Shown here one piece after another: positions 1 to 11,900 of a stretch of DNA of 64,000 bases. The stretch is taken from positions 93,640,443 through 93,704,442 of the forward strand of contig CM039182.1 in NCBI GenBank assembly GCA_008360975.2. Reading direction: 5' to 3'. A program made the position numbers and the translations under genes. The first letter of the stretch is position 1, and the number at the start of each line of letters is the position of its first letter. The notes under the pieces are model-generated. The model had not been told where the DNA came from. It saw only the letters and a list, made by a program, of their open reading frames with translations, and ran no database searches. This stretch comes from Lichenostomus cassidix (Eukaryota > Chordata > Aves > Passeriformes > Meliphagidae).

Positions 1-3000
1 CTAGGTTCTTTCCACCTGTCCTCTTCTGTGCTTACCTTCTATTTAGCTAGCAATGGTACCTGTAAATCCATGCTTTCTAGGACATTGTGTCCAAGAGCAC
101 CACAGCTGATGAAAAACAGGCTACCTTTGTGTCGCCCCACCCATCCTCTTTTTTTTTTTAACTTGCCTAAATAAAAATAGTCACTTGCAGGTTAGATAAA
201 GCTCACACACACAAAGCTTAAGCGAAGACTGAAATCTGGCTATCCAAACTGCATTCTACAGGATAACTATGTTTGGCTTGGGAAGGTGTGTCCCATCACA
301 CAGCAGAAAAAAGTTTCCTTGCCATCTGGCTCCTGAATAAACTGCTATTCTATAACCTAATGTCTATTTGTCAAGAAGTTTGATAGTCTGGTTTCAGTTA
401 TAACCTGTTTTCATTTTCTAGTTTATTTTCTTCATGTTGGCTTTGATTTTCCATTACTAGCCTGTCTGGTGATGCTCTTTGGAAAGTCTGATAAAATCCA
501 CGCCAAATACATTTGCATCATGTGAAATTAAAAGAAGAATAAAAAGCCATCATTATTAAAAAAATCCCCAAATTGTAATTCAGATGCAGCAGGATGTTGG
601 AAATTTGCATGTATATACTATGTACTGTTAAAAATACACCCACGTTTGAGACTGTAAAGAAAGGTTAGGAAGCAGAGCTGAATGAATAAAATTCACCTCT
701 CTGTAGACTCCATAACAAAATTGATGAAGTTCTAAAGTCTTTTATGAAGCAAAAGTTATTGTATAAAATTTTGCTCTGTTGAAATATCATTAATAACCGT
801 CATGACACTTACAAAAAGAATCCCCTTACAGTATCTGTAATCATGTTCATACATTATAATGTAGGACTGAAAGGCAATTTGGACTATCACAGATTATAAA
901 ATGCACAAAATTAAGACCAGTGCATGGGAAATGTATAAAAAAATATCTACAAAGGAAATTTTTCCACAGACAGAAAATATTAAAATTATAAAATTACTTG
1001 TCTCCTTATTGTGGCAGTAAACATGGAGACTTTCAAAGCAAAAACATTAGCACCTATTTAAACACAGGAATTTTTAAAAACTGCACTAGCAAAAACCAAT
1101 TAACAAGATGATCCTTTTACAACATACAGTCTCATGCTAATTAACAACACATGCTTTCTGAAAAGCAGAAAATAGAAGAAATCATGGCACAAAAAGGAAA
1201 AAAAGTCAGTCAAAATTTTAATGTCTCTCCATAGGTGGGAACTAAGAAAAAAACCACAATAAAATATTCTGCAATGAAGACTTCACATTTCATTCATCAA
1301 TAAACAAATTTCACAATGGGAAATTATGATATTCACAGCCAGTGGTATTCTGACTTAGATTTAGCCCTTTTCAAGTCAAAAGAGCAACTTGGGATGACTA
1401 AAACTCAATTCAGCATTAGAATGCAGTTCATGGTTTGGCCTGCTCAAAACTACCCTAAAGAAACACGGCTTTGAAGAAAGTCTCTTCCTTCAGTATTAAC
1501 TGTTGTTAAAATTCATTTACTCTCCTCAGTTCTATAGGCCTCAGGACTTGATTTCTGATCCACTTCAGCTCTCACACACACTGATTTCACTTAAGAATTG
1601 GACTTGATGATCCTCGTGAAACCTTTCCAACTCACTATATTCTACAACTCCTGTCTGTAACTTCTGACTACTTTATCTTCATACCTTAACTGGAAAAATT
1701 CCTTAAGGATGTGAAGTTTGTATGCCAAAATTTACATGTGTACCATTAAACTACAGACCCAAGTGACAGTGCAAAGCTTATGTTGTAAACTGAATGACCT
1801 CAACTTTCATAATTCCCGTTTTTCAAAGTTTAACAATGGTAAGATGATAGTGCATTATACTTGAATAAACTCAGCTTCAGGGCAAAGAGTAAGTATATGG
1901 GGTTTTTTCTTCACTGTTTTTTGATGTGTAGAGAAGGTACATGAAGTTGCTTGAGTCAGTTTTTTTCTTTTTTTTGTGGTGATTTTCTAGATATTTACCT
2001 CAGACATGATACTAAGAAAGTCAAGTTTGGTCTTCTTGAGCTTGGCTGAAGGACAATGGAAAAATACAGAAGGCAAAGAAATGCTTTGGAATCCACAAAT
2101 TCAAGACTGTATCTCTTCAGGCAAAGTTGGGCTGTGGAGTCCATGTTCTGATTTAGGGATGGTTAGGGGCAAGCTTCGCACAACAATGAAACTGAAACCT
2201 TTTGAACTGTCATTCAAGCTTTAGGTTCTGGTTTATACCAAAATCACAGCTTTACAAAATTACTTTTTTACACTCTTAGTAATGAACAGCAGAATATTTT
2301 TCATGGCTTTTCTTACCTCGAAACTGTAGCTGGCAGAGACAAATTTGCCCTTGAATAAAAAGGGACTTTTAAACACCTGCATGTCAATATGGATACCTAA
2401 CAAACATCCCCCAGAGCTGAAAATGGGTTTTAAATCCTTCTTTAGTGAAGACAGCTTAAATAGTACCTAATTTAGGTTCCAGTTCTTCCAGTTAGAGACT
2501 TCACTGTATGGAATCACTCACAAGCCACCTCCACTAGTAAATCTGTTCAGTTGATACTGGCAAAGCCTACTCTACTTAAAATAAACCTCCACGGCATAGC
2601 TTTTGGCTTGAAGTGCAAATTTCAGTACAACGTGTTTTACACTTCTCAGATGCAGATTTCCTAGGTGCATTTGAAAAAAATTACCCGAAGTTTTTACCTA
2701 CTGAAGATATTAGCATCTTCAGTTCCACTCACAACTTGAAAACAGTCATGAACAAAGCAGGCCATATGCTCTCTACTTCTCCTGCCGTATTTAATACAGA
2801 AAAAAATAGAGCATCAGTGATCTTCTACTTCTTTAATTTAAAAGGCAGTATTTAGAGTTGCACTCTGGTGAATGGGGAGGAAAATGTCCTTTGCCTTGCT
2901 CCTAGACTGACTGAAAGATAATACAAGTTACAATATGTGGGTACTTTCAAAAGAGGGCCTCTCTTACATTATTCAGGCACTGTTTAACTACATGTCACTG

Positions 3001-4367
3001 GAATAACCAAACAGTCTAAAGGGACTTTCCATAAGGTAAATCTGGGCAAACATACAGAAAAAGTAATAAAACATTAACAAGTTTTTAAATCAAATTTTAC
3101 TATATGTGATTTGACTTTATTCTTTTAATAAGTAGCCTGTTCTCCTGCCCCTTTTAAACAAACCTAGTCACTAAAAAGAAATGGATTTCTGTCCTGAGTA
3201 CATATTAGTAAACAGTACATTCCCATTTTTTTTCCTCATGTACTTTGGTCACAAGTGAAACTGCTGCTTGGACCACATTTATACTGTTAAATTACAAACA
3301 TTGTTATACTAACTGGTATACATACATAGTTATGTAAATACACTATAAATAACTAAAATCACTGGGTATCAGTGTCTCACTGCGGTGAGAATTGCATTAC
3401 CAGTTCACTCAAGTTGTCTTTCAAATTGTCTTGAAATTGAACGAAGTATCATAATATTAATTACACTAATAGTTTATTTTTCAGAATTTTTCCTCTGAAA
3501 TGCAAAAACTAACTAGAAATCTCCTTAGGTCTAGGGAATTAATGTAGCCCCCATGCCTACGGAATGATTCCAGACATGAACCCTGATAATGTTTTATCTA
3601 CAAAATTGTCTATGAAGACACCTACTGCCACCCAGCTCACCAATAGGACATCCATGCACAGAATTTAGGCCATACATGCAAAATTATATGCCATGCACAT
3701 ACTTTCAAAGACAGTACTTCTTTTAATTTGTGTCTAATAACACAAACAGGTTCTACAGCATGCATTTTTGTCAGTTTTTGACAAGAATATTTATTTATTG
3801 TCCCCTACAAACTTTTATTTTCTAACAGAAAATCACTTAAAATTATTCCTTCTTTGGAAGTAACCATCACTGCTAGCCATCTTATGTTTTGCAGGAAAAA
3901 GGAGAAAGAAAGCAGATTTTTATTCTTTCCTATATCCTCATAAGAGAAGGAGTACATGAAAACTGAAAGCTAGTCTGTAGCAGGAACACTGCTGAAAAAC
4001 TCCTATACTGCATCTCCATTCAATACACTAACAAACACTAATTTTGCTGAATAAAAAAAATGGAGTTTGTATAGGCAGATAGGGGGCTTAAAAATCAGCA
4101 TGAGCACTTCCAGTTTCACCCTTTGAAATGTGGGTACCAGATGAGTACAACCACATAGGTTCAGAAACAACAATCAGTTCATCCTTCAGACTTGTGAATG
4201 CTATTTCTTCCAGCGAGATTGCCACACTGCTACAGCAAGCTACAGCATTTAATTGTTGTTCAACTTCCTATGTTTAATGGTGGTATAAAAAAGAAAGTGA
4301 GACTAGAGAAAAATAAGACTTTTACTAAGCTGTTATTGTCCCCTCTGGTTTGCTTCCAGGCCCCTCA
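1..4367. other. AT-rich noncoding DNA
   Basis: Apart from the CR1 scrap near 1.6 kb, nothing was recognised. The short ORFs at 2006-2224 and 2613-2855 are chance ORFs without motifs. Confidence 0.55.
1597..1646 (+). mobile_element. Short CR1 3' tail fragment
   Basis: About 50 bp matching the CR1 tail pattern: 'ttggacttgatgatcctcgt', then 'cctttccaact' and 'attcta'. Only the extreme 3' end is present. Its small size and mismatches make this tentative. Confidence 0.6.
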
Positions 4368-4458
4368 ATTTCAATCCATGTTGTTCTATTTTGAGGATGT
4401 TTTCAGATGCATTGAAGTGCACTTCGACAGATCCTTGAAGCACAACATGGATTGAAAT
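4368..4458 (+). ncRNA. Imperfect hairpin, possible small-RNA precursor or palindromic element
   Basis: Arms 4368-4384 and 4442-4458 are perfect 17-bp inverted repeats (ATTTCAATCCATGTTGT and its complement). After a small asymmetric bulge (TCTA against C), 4389-4398 and 4431-4440 pair for 10 more bp, three of them G-U. The loop of about 32 nt itself contains the 12-bp palindrome GAAGTGCACTTC (4414-4425). The whole structure is 91 nt, in the size range of a microRNA precursor. I do not recognise a known microRNA. It could also be a decayed palindromic transposon. The structure is seen; expression is not. Confidence 0.4.
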
Positions 4459-4820
4459 GAAGTTGCCTGAAGATACTAGTAATAGAAATCTCTGACACAG
4501 AACTGCACATTGAGAAATTGCTCAATACTTATTAGAAAGCATCATATTAATACAACACTGCTAATACAGAGCTCTATGAGAAAGCTTAATAAAATTTTGT
4601 TAAAAGAATTTGCAAATGAAGCAGCAGGTCTGGGGAAGAAGGAAGGGACATTCATAAAAGACATTCATAAACACATACTTAAAAGGCAGTAGCCTGTCCC
4701 TCAAACTCCCCGAAATAAAGCAAAAAACAACCCCCAAGTGCACATTTATGTCATCATTTACAGATTTACAGTTAACTGTCCTCCCATCCTTCACCTCTTC
4801 CCATGACATTCAGAGAAAAA

Positions 4821-4846
4821 AAAGCAGGTACATAAATACCTGCTTT
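4821..4846. repeat. Short perfect hairpin
   Basis: AAAGCAGGTA and TACCTGCTTT are perfect 10-bp complements around a 6-nt loop (CATAAA). Its role is unknown. Such small palindromes occur by chance in AT-rich DNA. Confidence 0.6.
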
Positions 4847-6560
4847 AACAATAAAATAATAAAATATTACTTTTCCTATTTTAGCATCAAAATTCCAGAG
4901 AAATTGATTGCAGAAAAAAAAAATTGAAAAGCATTCTATAAATATTTTTGCTTCTAGATGAGGGTTTTATAAGATTTAGGCAAAAAATACTTTTAATAGC
5001 TAGGCCATCAATTCTTCCCTATTAAGGAAATTTATAACGGAAGTACAGACAGACCTTCAACTATCATGGAGCAAATGGTGATACCTTAATAAACCTGGCA
5101 ACTATTTAAAATACCCTGATGGGATTACATTTTAAAGAAGAAGAAGATTCTATCCGTTATGGTCCCAATCTAACTGATTATAGATTTCTCCTCCTCAGTA
5201 GATGTTCTCCCTGTAGAGGTGGCAGGAAAAAGAGGAACACTTACTGCTCAAGCTCCCAGCTCTTGAGCATGGATGCCCTGACCTATGCAAGACAACACAG
5301 CATAAACACAGATCTGTAGGTGCTAAAAAATTCACAACTCCCTGGCTTTTGCCTCTGGCAGATTTTTGCAGTGGCATAATTAGCTGTAGCAGACCAAGTC
5401 CTTCTTCCTGTTTACACATGTTATCTAGATCATCAACAGTAGCAATTCAGTTTTGCCAGGCAGATACTGTCCTTTAACAAACAGGATTTAGAAATAAATA
5501 CTAAAAGTAGGCTTTTTCGGGACAATTTGCAGAAAGAGGCAAAGAGTCAAAATCACAGGATGCCCCATATGGTACTGCATGTATGGGAGAATGGCAGACA
5601 GTCAGAAGATGTAACTGCTCGCAGGCACCTGCTACTTAGCTGTTCTCCAAAGCTTTACTAACACAGCAATGAGATTGCTGCTGATTCCCTGCTTGTATCT
5701 TAAGCTAAATTCAAATATATGAGAAGAAATATGCAACTATATTTTGCATGTGGAGAAACAGTCATGAATCAGCCCAGCTGCCCACTGGTGATACCTGAGA
5801 TGCTGAAGGCTATTTGAGAAGTCCACCTGAGTCAGACAGGCCAGAGGAGGCACTGGCCACCATGCCCTCCCAGACAGTCAGTGGCAGATTGGAGGGCAGC
5901 TCAAATCAAAGCATGCAAGCAGCATGTAAGCAGCCCAGCCAGGTGCCTGTATGTATGAGGTCAGCACAACTCTAATTGTGACCAATTTTTTGAATCCAGG
6001 TGCTGGTTGCAAGGATTAACATACTGTCTTATTTCCACAGACTGTTTGAGCAGGCACGTTTTTTACATTCAATCTGCTCCACACAAATCTCAGAATGTGT
6101 TTAAATGAAGAACAGGAATTCTAATTTGCCATATCTACAAGCTATAGCAAATGCCATGAAGTCTTAAAATAAATATTCTACCTTTAAAAACAGTTTGCTA
6201 TTTCTTTAGAAATCTTCTGTTCACAATAATTCCTGCCTATGATGAGTGGGATCTCTTAGCCTGATCCATGATGAACTATACTATATGCTAAAAGTTATTT
6301 TAAAAATTAGTACTCTTTTGAGTCTTTTACAACAGAAAGCTTTGTTAACACATTCAGGACGACACTGTTCTTCCTGGGGAATTAGGACAGTGTGATTCCT
6401 CAACCATGCATATGGGAACAATCCAAAACTGGATAGTCCTTCTGTAATGACTAAAAAAGTGCCATGTTCACAACTTTGGTAAGTTTCAAACAAGGAGGAC
6501 AGTTTGGGAAGATGGAACAAATGACAGCTGTCAGAAGATCATGGTCGGAAGTTGCAAACC
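4847..6560. other. Noncoding DNA
   Basis: No gene or repeat family was recognised. About 5800-5960 is slightly richer in G+C ('gaggcactggccaccatgcc') but has no supported content. Confidence 0.5.
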
Positions 6561-6992
6561 CAGGAAGAAAATATGGCTGTTAGGAGTGGTAAGTAATAGA
6601 GAAGGAAGAGGCTGAAAGAGTAAAGAAAGTCATAAAATAACTGTGTAAAAAGAAGCTAGAATATGAGATAATGGTGAGAACAAAGAGGAAAAAATGTAAG
6701 AAGAAATGGACTGGAGGAGTAGGAAGAAAGTAGAGGAGAAAGGCTGGAGAAACTATTAACAGCAGGGAGAACATCCAATTAGGATGACAGGAACATGAAA
6801 AAAAAGAGAAAGTCTGAAGAAAAAGTTAAATGAGTAAAAACAGAACAGGTGAAAGGAGTAAGTAATGAACAGGCAGAAGTGACAGAGGTAAGAGGAGATA
6901 TGAAGGCAGCCCTGACAGAAAAGAAAGACTACTGTAAAAAAAAATAAAGAAAAAGAAAAAATAAGAGAAACAGTTGAGCAAGGAAGAATGCA
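6561..6992 (+). repeat. Purine-biased (A/G-rich) strand, about 430 bp
   Basis: The plus strand consists largely of short GAA, GGA, AGAAA and AAAG blocks with only scattered pyrimidines, giving marked strand asymmetry. On the complementary strand it produces overlapping Phe/Ser/Leu-rich pseudo-ORFs (7044-6580), which I treat as composition artefacts. No exact tandem unit is visible, so it is probably a decayed polypurine microsatellite region. Confidence 0.7.
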
Positions 6993-9900
6993 ACAAAGTG
7001 CCAAGTGCTCTGGGTTCCATGTCAGAAAGGTGTGACCACTTCATGTGAGCTTACTACTCGGTTAAGGAAAAAAAAAACTGAGAGAAAAAAAATACAAAAT
7101 GAACAATATGACTAATACTTATAGAATCTAAATTTAATATGATTTGTTATTTCTTTTTCCCACTAGAAGCCTAAGAAATCCTTTCAAGAGAGTTTTTATT
7201 GGTAAAAATAAGAATTTTCAGATGCAAACTTGCCTGGTTTTCCCTAATTTGTTAAAAGCTTTCATTCAATTAAGAAAATACGAGCCAAGTTTGGGAAAGG
7301 AATTAGTTTCTCCAAACAAAATCTACAGACATTCAACAGCTTCAAGTAAAATGGTAAGGCCTTTTGTCTTAAAGACCAGAAATGCAACAGAAACAAAATA
7401 TAATAAAAAATGAAAATCCAGGTACAGGAATTATGTATTTCATACTGAATAATTATTTCTGTACTGCCCGTAAATCCTCTCTGGTAAGCTGTGCATCTAA
7501 AACTCATCGAACTGCCAAGGGGTAAACGCAGTTCCATCCATCACACAGCCACTTGACAAATACATTCCATAATAGAAGTTTATTTTTATGGGAGGCTGAA
7601 TCAAGGACTTTCCCATGCATACAAAAACTTGTCAAAATTATTTATGAGTCTTGCTGAGACACACAATATGTCATATCAAACTCCTATTTTCCTTCCAAGC
7701 ACAGACTGTCAATATCTCTGCTACTATCAATAATGTGGAACACCGCTGCTATAGGCCCTCAGGATTTTGAGGTCATTTGCCCATCCTAGGCTGCTGCCAG
7801 ACGCTGTCTCTAGCTGCAATGCAGCTGAGGAGAGGTGTATTTACAGCCTCTATGAGGTGTAGTTAAGGTAAGCACTGGGGACTGCAATCAAAGGCTTTGC
7901 CAACATAAAATAAAATGGAAACATATGTTTGAAATATTACAGTTGATTATATCTGGAGTTATGAAAATAATGAAAAAAACTGCACTGTCCTAAATTAGAA
8001 AAGCCGAAAGCTTACCAGCATTTTCTGGCATAATTAAACAAATAATCACTTCTGATGAATATGTTTGCACCTTTCTGAAACTACGCTAAGGAAAATCCTC
8101 ATATAACAAGGCTATTATTATCCCTTCTGACCAGAAAGTTAGTTGAAAATCTCATGAACTTTGATAATAAGAAAGAGAAACTCCTGAGGGAGAGTTTATT
8201 CAATACAACTTGTTTTGTTTGCGAAAAAAGGTAAGTAGTCTTAAAGCAAATAGCAGCATTTTTGCTAATGGGCCCAAGCACTCTGTGCAAAAAGCATTTA
8301 GCTTTCTAAAGGCCATAGCCCTAAACCTTGTTTAACCATGTCTTTTCTTTCAGCACTATTCATTTTTCTGCTGCTTGTTTCACAAACACTACACAATCAC
8401 AGGGTATCTTGTCTGAGATGTGGCTGAACTCGACACAATTATTTTGAAACTCTGTGGTACCAGCCCTTTCCTCACCATGCTGGACTACCCCTTCTGCCTC
8501 TCCTGCTGTCACCAGCTCTGCAGGAATGTCTCTGCTAATCCACCTGGCTACCCTGAGCCACCTTTGCCTGCATCTGCTCAGACACCTCGATACAGAGTTC
8601 ATCTTTCCAGGAGCATGATGTGCAGAAACACCCACAGTGGCCCCCAGAGCCAGCGTGTCTCTCACAGCTTCCTTGCAACAGTTGAAAGAGATTTAAATTT
8701 TTCTCTAGTTAAAACTGTCCACAGTGCAGTAAGTGATGCTATTACAGAATGTCTAAAAACTTAGCTCACTGGGTTTGAACAGATAGCTACAACTACTTGA
8801 CCAAACACATTGACAAGAAAAGGCCCCATTTCTAGGCTGTGCAACAGATCCCACCTTGTGATGGATTTGCTCTGCAGTTCATCTACTAAATGATTATGGG
8901 CATAAAGAAGAGAGGGAGATTCACAAGGCACATGGCAGGAGGTTCTCCCCTGAAAGAAAAAGTTACAGGTTCATCTCCGCCCAATAGATGCTGGATGCGA
9001 TAGACTGACATTTGGGAAGTCACTGAGCCTCTGAATCCTGTTAATTTTTAGCTGCCCATCCATGAATGATAGCATGCTCCAGGGATAAACTATCCAAATC
9101 TGAGAGAAAGAGTCTCTTCAATGAAAGCTCAGAGTGGGAGATTTATTTAGCTATCCCCTCAGACTCAACCATCATAGTAGAGATCACACTGACACTGGAA
9201 TTAGCTTTGAAGGAGCTGTGCTGGGTATTAGAAAGAGTGTGGTGGCAGAAGCATAGAAATCTGTGGAAAATTCACACTGCAAAGACAGGGGTATGGTGCT
9301 GCCAGGATTACATTGCTTCCAGTATTGCATGGAGGACAGCAAAAAGTGCTGACACCAAGGTCTACTCTTGTAAAGCCCCAGTGCCTTCAGCAGCAAATAT
9401 CCCAAATGTCCATCCAATGGCAGCATCATCTCATCCACTGCATTTGGTTTTAAAGCAGCTAGTTGGGAAAATGCATAAGGCACTAGGCACACACATAAAA
9501 AAATAACTTACAGGTTCACTTTCACCAGTGCCACAAATACTTTAATGCAATGTCCCAAAGGGTATGGTACCTGCTGTGATTGGTACAGATGGAAAGAACA
9601 TCCCCAGATGAGTTTCTTTACTGTTTGATGGGCTGACAGCTCCCATGCACTCAGTTAACCTACTGCAGAGTCAGTTTATGGAGCTTGAGAACCTATGTGT
9701 AGTCTGGAAAAGTTTTCCGGATGAGGCCTATAGGGTAGCTGAACACTTCCTACAGGTCTGTACAATGCCTGACCCAGGAAATCAGAGACTATTAAATTCT
9801 ACCATCTCACAAACACCAATTTCTATAAGTGCTAGCATAAAACCTTGCTAAAATAATAATAAATAATATGGAACAAGGCAATAATTTGATTGTCAAATTA

Positions 9901-11289
9901 TTGAAAAATACTACAAAATGGGATTTTGTAGAAAACGCTACAAAAAAAGGATTTCTCATAATTTTTAATTGTTCCACTAGAATAGGTTTGAATTGTTGTC
10001 TTCAATTTTTGTCTGCCCAGAGAATTTAGAGAAGACTGTTTACAGTCAAGCCAAGGAAAAAAATAAAAGCACTGGTAGCCCATGTGAACATGTCCAAGTT
10101 TGTCCAGAAGATGCATTTCCAGTACTTAAAAACCCTCCACTTTCTTACAGCATGAGGGCAACAGAGCTATTTAACAATTTTTGTTAGTGGTTTAAAACTG
10201 TCAGGAGTCTGAGGTCTTTTTAGTGGTATACTTTCCACATGACGTAGGTGCAACTCATTTTGTCCCTAACAGAAGCCATCATGCCTATTACTCTTTGAAC
10301 ACTGCACTGCAAATGTACCTTTTAGAAGAAGAACAATATAATCCTAATGATTTTCCTCAGCCCTAAAATGTAATAATTTGAGATTATTTTCAGGCAACAA
10401 TAAGGCTTTATGACCTAACATCTGATCACTTTTTTATACTTCACCACTGACGTGTATTACTAAACCCAGAATCCCAGCTGCTGTTAAAGGATATTTATAA
10501 ACACAATTACTTATTTAAGTTTGATGTCCCTGTGATAAATCATATGCTGCTAATAAAGTGCTGTACTTACTGTACCACTCTTATCTTCTGAGACAGGGAA
10601 GATGGTGCCAAAACTGACTGAACAGGCAAGGAAGAGTAACCACTGTATTTTATACTTCGGGAGACAGCAGTAACTGATGCACAGCAAATGTCCTTTTACT
10701 CATAACCATTTTGCAATATTACAAGGAGACAAGTCAAAAATTAAAAGATGAACAGCCTGAATCACCAATGACTTGCATCCTGAATAGCCATTTAACTTGT
10801 GCAAAATAAAACAGTAACGTTCTGACTACCAGCAATTTACATTCTCTTTTCACAGGTTTTAATGACTGCACTAGAATGGGGAGGAACTACCTTGCTGCAT
10901 CCCAGAAAAAAGGCAAGACATTTTTAACAGCACTACAGGTATAAACTTTTAGAGTGCATGATAGTTATAAGCATTAGTTTTCTCATCCTATCCTTTGCTC
11001 TTTTCTTTAGAAGTACATGACTGAAATTAGATGGTTTGGCCTCTTCCCTGCACTGGTCATGTTTTTTTGCTAGTAAAATGAGCCACTCAATTTCAGTCAC
11101 CTTTGGAAGAATTTCTAGGAAGGACAGACACAAGAACACAGTTGCTCTATCGTGGCTGCTCTTTTCCCTCACCAAAGATGTGTTTCACTCCTGTAATGTC
11201 CTTAAGCAAACATTTTCCTTCTCTTTCTGTCAAACTAAGGAACTTTGTTAGAAACACCGTAGGACAGGAGATAACTATAGAGCTCTCTA
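6993..11289. other. Noncoding DNA with chance ORFs
   Basis: A 146-codon plus-strand ORF (9066-9506) and its antisense partner (9492-9184) lack any recognisable domain. ORFs at 8420-8764 (plus) and 8665-8360 (minus) overlap each other in the same way. An 11-bp direct repeat TTACAGGTTCA occurs at 8963-8973 and 9508-9518, on either side of the 146-codon ORF. Nothing identifies a mobile element between the copies. Confidence 0.5.
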
Positions 11290-11900
11290 ATTGTTAAGCT
11301 CTTGCAAGGGCTGAGCCTGATCATTCACTGAATTGTTGAGTTGATGGGATTCGTGTAGCTGGTTATAAATTGATAATCTAAATTAATTCATTCAAGCAGA
11401 AATCGATTTTGTAACTCCTTGAGAGCTTGTAATAATGCTTACCTCCTACTGCTAGCTGCATTCTCCGTTTCATAAAGCTGGTCGGAAACAGCTGGATTCA
11501 GGTGACCTGCTAGCTCATTAAATCTGTTACATGTTCCTTCTGGTAAATGATATTAAGCTGAAATGTCCTTGCGTTGATTTTTTTTCCTTTAATTTTATGA
11601 CAGAAATAACCTAATTTGTAACACAAAATAACAATCTCCTTGGATTACTTTGCCTTGTTAAAATATTTTATGCATTTTTCATTTACACGAAGGTAATGGA
11701 AAAACACTTAAACTATCTGTTATTTAAACCACAAGAGATATGTTACTGAAAGTCTGATAGCTGCAAAAATGATTGCCTCTTCATAGTCTTTGCTTTATAT
11801 CTGTAATAAAAGGCGGACAATTCAATTCATCGGTTAGTAAATAAAGTACGATAGTTTTTATTTTATTTGCTCTGCATTGCAAGACCTAAAATCAGATTGC
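11290..11900. promoter_or_regulatory. Candidate conserved noncoding element
   Basis: The segment is dense in homeodomain- and HMG-type words ('taaattaattcattc', 'aatcgattttgt', 'aggcggacaattcaattc') and keeps CpGs ('cgttt', 'ggtcggaaac', 'cacgaagg', 'tacgatag') in an otherwise CpG-poor background. It contains no repeat and no coherent ORF. This texture is typical of vertebrate developmental enhancers in introns and gene deserts. Conservation is inferred, not shown. Confidence 0.35.

Noticed and set aside
6580..7044. Three minus-strand ORFs rich in Phe, Ser and Leu that resemble membrane proteins
   Set aside because: They are the complement of a purine-biased strand. Overlapping frames all look alike, with no start or splice context.
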